Shown piece after piece: positions 60,167 through 64,000 of a DNA stretch of 64,000 nucleotides. The DNA is from Superficieibacter sp. 1612_C1. GTDB lineage: Bacteria; Pseudomonadota; Gammaproteobacteria; Enterobacterales; Enterobacteriaceae. Position 1 is the first letter of the stretch. Each line of letters starts with the position of its first letter. The notes under the pieces were generated by a model. That model searched no databases, had not been told where the DNA came from, and saw only the letters and a list, made by a program, of their open reading frames with translations. Made by a program: the position numbers and the translations under genes. The stretch is taken from contig NZ_JADGMI010000001.1 in NCBI RefSeq assembly GCF_015234305.1, forward strand, positions 434,001 to 498,000, in the 5' to 3' direction.

Positions 60167-61333
60167 ATGAACTTACATGAATACCAGGCAAAACAACTCT
60201 TTGCCCGCTATGGTTTGCCTGCGCCAGTAGGTTATGCCTGTAACACGCCGCGCGAAGCTGAAGAAGCGGCCTCAAAAATCGGCGCTGGCCCGTGGGTGGT
60301 AAAATGCCAGGTTCACGCTGGCGGTCGCGGTAAAGCGGGCGGCGTGAAAGTGGTTAAAAGCAAAGAAGAGATCCGCGCCTTTGCCGAGCACTGGCTGGGC
60401 AAACGCCTGGTGACCTATCAGACAGATGCGAACGGCCAGCCGGTCAACCAGATCCTGGTCGAAGCGGCGACCGACATTGATAAAGAACTGTACCTCGGCG
60501 CGGTCGTTGACCGTAGCTCCCGCCGCGTGGTCTTTATGGCCTCCACCGAAGGCGGCGTGGAAATTGAAAAAGTGGCGGAAGAAACCCCGCATCTGATCCA
60601 CAAAGTCGCGCTCGATCCGCTGGCGGGCCCGATGCCGTATCAGGGCCGCGAACTGGCGTTCAAACTGGGTCTGGAAGGCAAGCAGGTTCAGCAGTTCACC
60701 AAAATTTTTATGGGCCTGGCGACCATTTTCCTTGAGCGCGACCTGGCGCTGATAGAAATCAACCCGCTGGTGATCACCAAACAGGGCGACCTGATCTGCC
60801 TCGACGGCAAACTGGGTGCGGACGGCAACGCGCTGTTCCGCCAGCCGGATCTGCGCGAAATGCGCGATCACTCACAGGAAGATGCCCGTGAGTCTCAGGC
60901 GGCGCAGTGGGAACTGAACTACGTGGCGCTGGATGGCAACATCGGCTGTATGGTCAACGGCGCAGGTCTGGCGATGGGCACCATGGACATCGTTAAGCTG
61001 CACGGCGGCGAACCTGCTAACTTCCTTGACGTGGGCGGCGGCGCGACCAAAGAGCGCGTGACCGAAGCGTTCAAAATTATCCTCTCTGACGATAACGTCA
61101 AAGCGGTGCTGGTTAATATCTTCGGCGGCATCGTACGCTGCGATCTGATCGCTGACGGCATTATTGGCGCGGTGGAAGAAGTTGGCGTGAATGTGCCGGT
61201 GGTGGTGCGTCTGGAAGGTAACAATGCTGAACTGGGTGCGAAACGCCTGGCGGACAGCGGCCTGAATATTATTGCAGCGAAGAGTCTGACGGATGCAGCC
61301 CAGCAGGTCGTTGGCGCAATGGAGGGGAAATAA
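60167..61333 (+). CDS. sucC: Succinyl-CoA synthetase beta subunit (SucC)
   Basis: 388-aa ATP-grasp subunit, same length as E. coli. Starts [18 protein letters not shown]; nucleotide-binding [17 protein letters not shown] and the phosphate loop [14 protein letters not shown] are intact. Its stop and the sucD start share a base (TAATG). Confidence 0.98.
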   Translation: MNLHEYQAKQLFARYGLPAPVGYACNTPREAEEAASKIGAGPWVVKCQVHAGGRGKAGGVKVVKSKEEIRAFAEHWLGKRLVTYQTDANGQPVNQILVEAATDIDKELYLGAVVDRSSRRVVFMASTEGGVEIEKVAEETPHLIHKVALDPLAGPMPYQGRELAFKLGLEGKQVQQFTKIFMGLATIFLERDLALIEINPLVITKQGDLICLDGKLGADGNALFRQPDLREMRDHSQEDARESQAAQWELNYVALDGNIGCMVNGAGLAMGTMDIVKLHGGEPANFLDVGGGATKERVTEAFKIILSDDNVKAVLVNIFGGIVRCDLIADGIIGAVEEVGVNVPVVVRLEGNNAELGAKRLADSGLNIIAAKSLTDAAQQVVGAMEGK

Positions 61334-62202
61334 TGTCAGTTTTAATCGATAAAAACACCAAAGTGATCTGCCAGGGTTTCACAGGAAGCCAGGGAACATT
61401 CCACTCCGAACAGGCGATTGCCTACGGTACGCAGATGGTCGGCGGCGTAACGCCGGGCAAAGGCGGCACTGAACACCTCGGTCTGCCGGTATTCAATACC
61501 GTGCGTGAAGCGGTAGAAGCCACCGGCGCGACCGCCTCGGTGATCTACGTTCCGGCACCGTTCTGCAAAGACTCTATCCTTGAAGCCATCGATGCGGGCA
61601 TCAAACTGATCATCACCATCACCGAAGGTATCCCGACGCTGGATATGCTGACCGTGAAAGTGAAACTGGACGAAGCGGGCGTGCGCATGATTGGGCCGAA
61701 CTGTCCGGGCGTGATCACCCCTGGCGAATGTAAAATCGGCATTATGCCGGGCCACATTCACCAGCCGGGTAAAGTGGGTATCGTTTCCCGTTCCGGTACC
61801 CTGACCTATGAAGCGGTTAAGCAGACCACCGATTACGGTTTCGGCCAGTCCACCTGCGTGGGCATCGGCGGCGACCCGATCCCCGGTTCTAACTTCATCG
61901 ATATTCTGAAGCTGTTCCAGGAAGATCCGCAGACCGAAGCGATCGTCATGATCGGCGAGATCGGCGGCAGCGCGGAAGAAGAAGCGGCGGCTTATATCAA
62001 GGATCATGTGACCAAGCCGGTGGTTGGCTACATCGCTGGCGTGACCGCACCTAAAGGGAAACGTATGGGCCATGCGGGGGCGATCATCGCGGGCGGCAAA
62101 GGTACGGCGGATGAAAAATTCGCTGCGCTGGAAGCGGCGGGTGTGAAAACCGTGCGTAGCCTGGCAGATATCGGCGAAGCGCTGAAATCCATCATTAAAT
62201 AA
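61333..62202 (+). CDS. sucD: Succinyl-CoA synthetase alpha subunit (SucD)
   Basis: 289-aa CoA-binding subunit, same length as E. coli. Rossmann fold [19 protein letters not shown] binds CoA; the phosphohistidine lies in [19 protein letters not shown]. Last gene of the sdhCDAB-sucABCD transcription unit. Confidence 0.98.
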   Translation: MSVLIDKNTKVICQGFTGSQGTFHSEQAIAYGTQMVGGVTPGKGGTEHLGLPVFNTVREAVEATGATASVIYVPAPFCKDSILEAIDAGIKLIITITEGIPTLDMLTVKVKLDEAGVRMIGPNCPGVITPGECKIGIMPGHIHQPGKVGIVSRSGTLTYEAVKQTTDYGFGQSTCVGIGGDPIPGSNFIDILKLFQEDPQTEAIVMIGEIGGSAEEEAAAYIKDHVTKPVVGYIAGVTAPKGKRMGHAGAIIAGGKGTADEKFAALEAAGVKTVRSLADIGEALKSIIK

Positions 62203-62270
62203 AATCGCTGCTCCCCGCCAGAGGGAGCGTGTTTTCGACATGGTTGGCCGCTGAAAAGCGGCCTTTTTTA
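62203..62270 (+). ncRNA. sdhX: SdhX/RybD sRNA region (suc 3' UTR)
   Basis: A 67-nt 3' segment with a GCTCC/GGGAGC helix and then the terminator GGCCGCT-GAAA-AGCGGCC-T6 (62246-62269). E. coli SdhX is released from this place by RNase E and represses ackA among others. The position and terminator fit; the exact 5' end is not determined. Confidence 0.6.
62246..62269 (+). terminator. Terminator of the sdh-suc operon
   Basis: Seven-base-pair GGCCGCT/AGCGGCC stem with GAAA tetraloop and six T residues. Confidence 0.92.
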
Positions 62271-62688
62271 TTGGTGGCGAATGACATGATCGTCGCTTAA
62301 ACGTATCAAGCCGGGGCTGCGGAAGGGGACGTTCACCTGCGGGCAATACCCTCGTGCACATTCTCAAAAAAGGGAAACTGACGCCAGCGGGAACTGATTT
62401 CATTATTCAGGGTTATAATCAATCAGGGGTGTTAATTTTTAGGTTCATGCGGTAAATGAAATGTAATAATTATCGGCACTCTTCCTGCTCCCGGGGAAAT
62501 AATGCGATCTGGCTAACAATATCGTTGGCCTCGGAATGAGAATAACGCTTTATTTATTAAATATCTTTTCCTCCCCGCTCTAATTATCCAATAATTGATA
62601 ACCAGCAACGTCATTTAAAGATCATGCTGTTAACATAAACTTTACGATATGCTTTACTTGCAAACATCATTAACAAAAAACATTAATA

Positions 62689-62702
62689 TTGATTTATATC
62701 AA
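62689..62702. promoter_or_regulatory. FNR box 1 of cydA
   Basis: TTGATTTATATCAA is a perfect TTGAT-N4-ATCAA FNR site, centred about 53 bp before the predicted transcription start. Confidence 0.88.
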
Positions 62703-62713
62703 AAAGTAATCCT

Positions 62714-62742
62714 TTGATAAAATCACCGAAAAGAGCTAAATT
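62714..62742 (+). promoter_or_regulatory. cydA P1 promoter
   Basis: -35 TTGATA (62714-62719), 17-bp spacer, -10 TAAATT (62737-62742). FNR boxes lie about -53 and -1, matching the E. coli cydA P1 layout. Confidence 0.8.
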
Positions 62743-62754
62743 GTTGCAGATCAA
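62741..62754. promoter_or_regulatory. FNR box 2 of cydA
   Basis: TTGTTGCAGATCAA: nine of ten consensus positions, 52 bp from box 1 and over the start site, as expected for anaerobic repression. Confidence 0.78.
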
Positions 62755-63044
62755 ACAAGCCCTATAATCGTAAAATGGGCAGATATTGATCGGCATCGAA
62801 AATCGTAAAATTACTCGATAAAAACCTGTTTATTGTAAGGGTTTTACAGCGTAGTATATTTGCGGGATCAATTTGAGTTTTTTATTAACGTATTTGTAAC
62901 TTTTCGAGCGGCCTGGCATAACGATTTGAAAAAATCCGCCTTCTGCGGCAGAAAAGTCACAGATAATTTGTATTGGGGCATGCGTGTGATCCTGTTTGAT
63001 GGGGTTCACTCTCGGAGTCTTCATGCGATGAGCAAGGAGTCATA

Positions 63045-64000
63045 ATGTTAGATATAGTCGAACTGTCGCGCTTACAGTTTGCCTTGACTGCGATGTACCA
63101 CTTTCTGTTTGTGCCGCTGACGCTGGGTATGGCGTTCCTGCTGGCCATTATGGAAACGGTTTATGTCCTTTCCGGCAAACAGATTTATAAAGATATGACC
63201 AAATTCTGGGGCAAGTTGTTTGGTATCAACTTTGCACTGGGTGTGGCAACCGGTCTGACTATGGAGTTCCAGTTCGGGACAAACTGGTCTTACTACTCTC
63301 ACTACGTCGGCGATATCTTCGGTGCGCCGCTGGCCATTGAAGGGCTGATGGCCTTCTTCCTTGAGTCCACCTTTGTCGGTCTGTTTTTCTTCGGCTGGGA
63401 TCGCCTGAGCAAAGTTCAGCACATGGCAGTCACCTGGCTGGTGGCGCTCGGCTCTAACCTCTCTGCGCTGTGGATCCTCGTCGCTAACGGCTGGATGCAG
63501 AACCCTATCGCATCGGATTTCAACTTCGAAACCATGCGTATGGAAATGGTCAGCTTCTCCGAGCTGGTGCTTAACCCTGTCGCGCAGGTGAAATTCGTCC
63601 ACACCGTTGCCTCTGGCTACGTCTGCGGCGCGATGTTCATTCTCGGTATCAGCGCTTACTACCTGCTGCGCGGTCGTGACATTGCGTTTGCTAAACGTTC
63701 TTTTGCTATCGCGGCCAGCTTCGGTATGGCGGCGGTGCTCTCTGTTATCGTCCTGGGTGATGAATCCGGCTACGAAATGGGCGACGTGCAGAAGACGAAA
63801 CTTGCTGCTATCGAAGCTGAATGGGAAACCCAGCCGGCACCAGCGTCCTTTACGCTGTTCGGTATTCCCGATCAAGATTCGCAGGAAAACCATTTCGCCA
63901 TTCAAATTCCTTACGCGCTGGGCATTATCGCCACCCGCTCTGTCGACACGCCGGTTATCGGCCTGAAAGATCTGATGGTGCAGCATGAAGAGCGTATTCG
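63045..64000 (+). CDS. cydA: Cytochrome bd-I ubiquinol oxidase subunit I CydA (partial)
   Basis: First 318 codons, cut by the right edge; E. coli CydA has 522. Starts [20 protein letters not shown], with H19 the haem b595 ligand; the b558 ligand His is in [13 protein letters not shown]. Multiple membrane helices follow, and the start of the periplasmic Q-loop is included ([27 protein letters not shown]). AAGGAG precedes the ATG. High-affinity oxidase expressed at low oxygen; the FNR/ArcA control region is just upstream. Confidence 0.97.
   Translation, partial: MLDIVELSRLQFALTAMYHFLFVPLTLGMAFLLAIMETVYVLSGKQIYKDMTKFWGKLFGINFALGVATGLTMEFQFGTNWSYYSHYVGDIFGAPLAIEGLMAFFLESTFVGLFFFGWDRLSKVQHMAVTWLVALGSNLSALWILVANGWMQNPIASDFNFETMRMEMVSFSELVLNPVAQVKFVHTVASGYVCGAMFILGISAYYLLRGRDIAFAKRSFAIAASFGMAAVLSVIVLGDESGYEMGDVQKTKLAAIEAEWETQPAPASFTLFGIPDQDSQENHFAIQIPYALGIIATRSVDTPVIGLKDLMVQHEERI

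Larger units (their letters stand above)
62271..63044. other. sucD-cydA intergenic region
   Basis: AT-rich, with the cydA promoter and FNR boxes at 62689-62754 and a leader of about 295 nt. GTTAACAT-type and TTAACA motifs near 62626-62680 may be ArcA sites. The mngRAB genes found here in E. coli K-12 are absent. A 61-codon ORF ending at the cydA start is probably spurious. Confidence 0.75.

Noticed and set aside
62860-63045. 61-codon ORF whose stop overlaps the cydA start
   Set aside because: The overlap suggested a leader peptide, but it has a TTG start, no clear ribosome site and no similarity I recognise; it lies in the long cydA leader.

Overview
The window is chromosomal DNA from a member of the Enterobacteriaceae, close to Escherichia, Salmonella and Citrobacter. 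Nearly every protein is recognisable by near-full-length similarity to an E. coli K-12 product, and gene order follows the E. coli map from gltJ to cydA (glt, lnt, miaB, ubiF, the met-leu-gln tRNA cluster, asnB, nag, glnS, chiP, fur, fldA, seqA, pgm, potE-speF, kdp, phr, pxp, nei, gltA, sdh, suc, cyd). Species cannot be fixed from the sequence alone; Citrobacter is a reasonable guess. Apart from two less familiar ORFs this is core genome. I see no prophage, insertion sequence, CRISPR array or defence island.

Layout. 1-2060: end of the glutamate/aspartate transporter operon (gltI, the SroC sRNA region, partial gltJ) and a REP cluster. 2073-7699 (minus): lnt, ybeX, ybeY, ybeZ and miaB, for lipoprotein acylation, ribosome/RNA quality control and tRNA modification. 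7844-9718: ubiF and an unrecognised membrane protein. 9846-10659: seven tRNA genes (Met, Leu, Gln, Gln, Met, Gln, Gln in transcription order). 10879-19212: asnB, the nagBACD operon and divergent nagE, sharing a NagC/CRP control region. 19391-23689: glnS, chiP and an uncharacterised winged-helix regulator where E. coli has chiQ. 23847-26463: fur with its upstream uof ORF, fldA, ybfE, ybfF. 26645-28852: seqA, pgm. 29216-33084: speFL-speF-potE. 33344-41111: kdpFABCDE. 41734-49354: ybfA, ybgA, phr, dtpD, ybgI, pxpBCA. 49618-64000: nei, gltA, sdhCDAB, sucABCD, the SdhX region, and the start of cydA.

Functional themes. The nag genes and chiP form one NagC-controlled amino-sugar/chitin-oligosaccharide regulon inside the window, with palindromic operators visible at nagB/nagE and chiP. 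The right-hand 13 kb encodes citrate synthase, succinate dehydrogenase, 2-oxoglutarate dehydrogenase E1/E2 and succinyl-CoA synthetase, followed by the bd-I oxidase gene, whose promoter carries two FNR boxes. Post-transcriptional control is unusually dense and readable: a GcvB pairing tract before gltI, SroC, a ChiX pairing site before chiP, uof-fur coupling, the SpeFL leader peptide, a long hairpin between sdhB and sucA, and SdhX after sucD.

Less ordinary items are: an exact 51-bp direct repeat 16 kb apart; a composite REP-associated module present twice in opposite orientation; three tandem 71-bp REP units upstream of kdp/ybfA; the missing chiQ; a DUF523 (TudS-like)-DUF1722 fusion next to photolyase; and an unclear translation start in pxpA. 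I do not see a convincing new multi-gene system.
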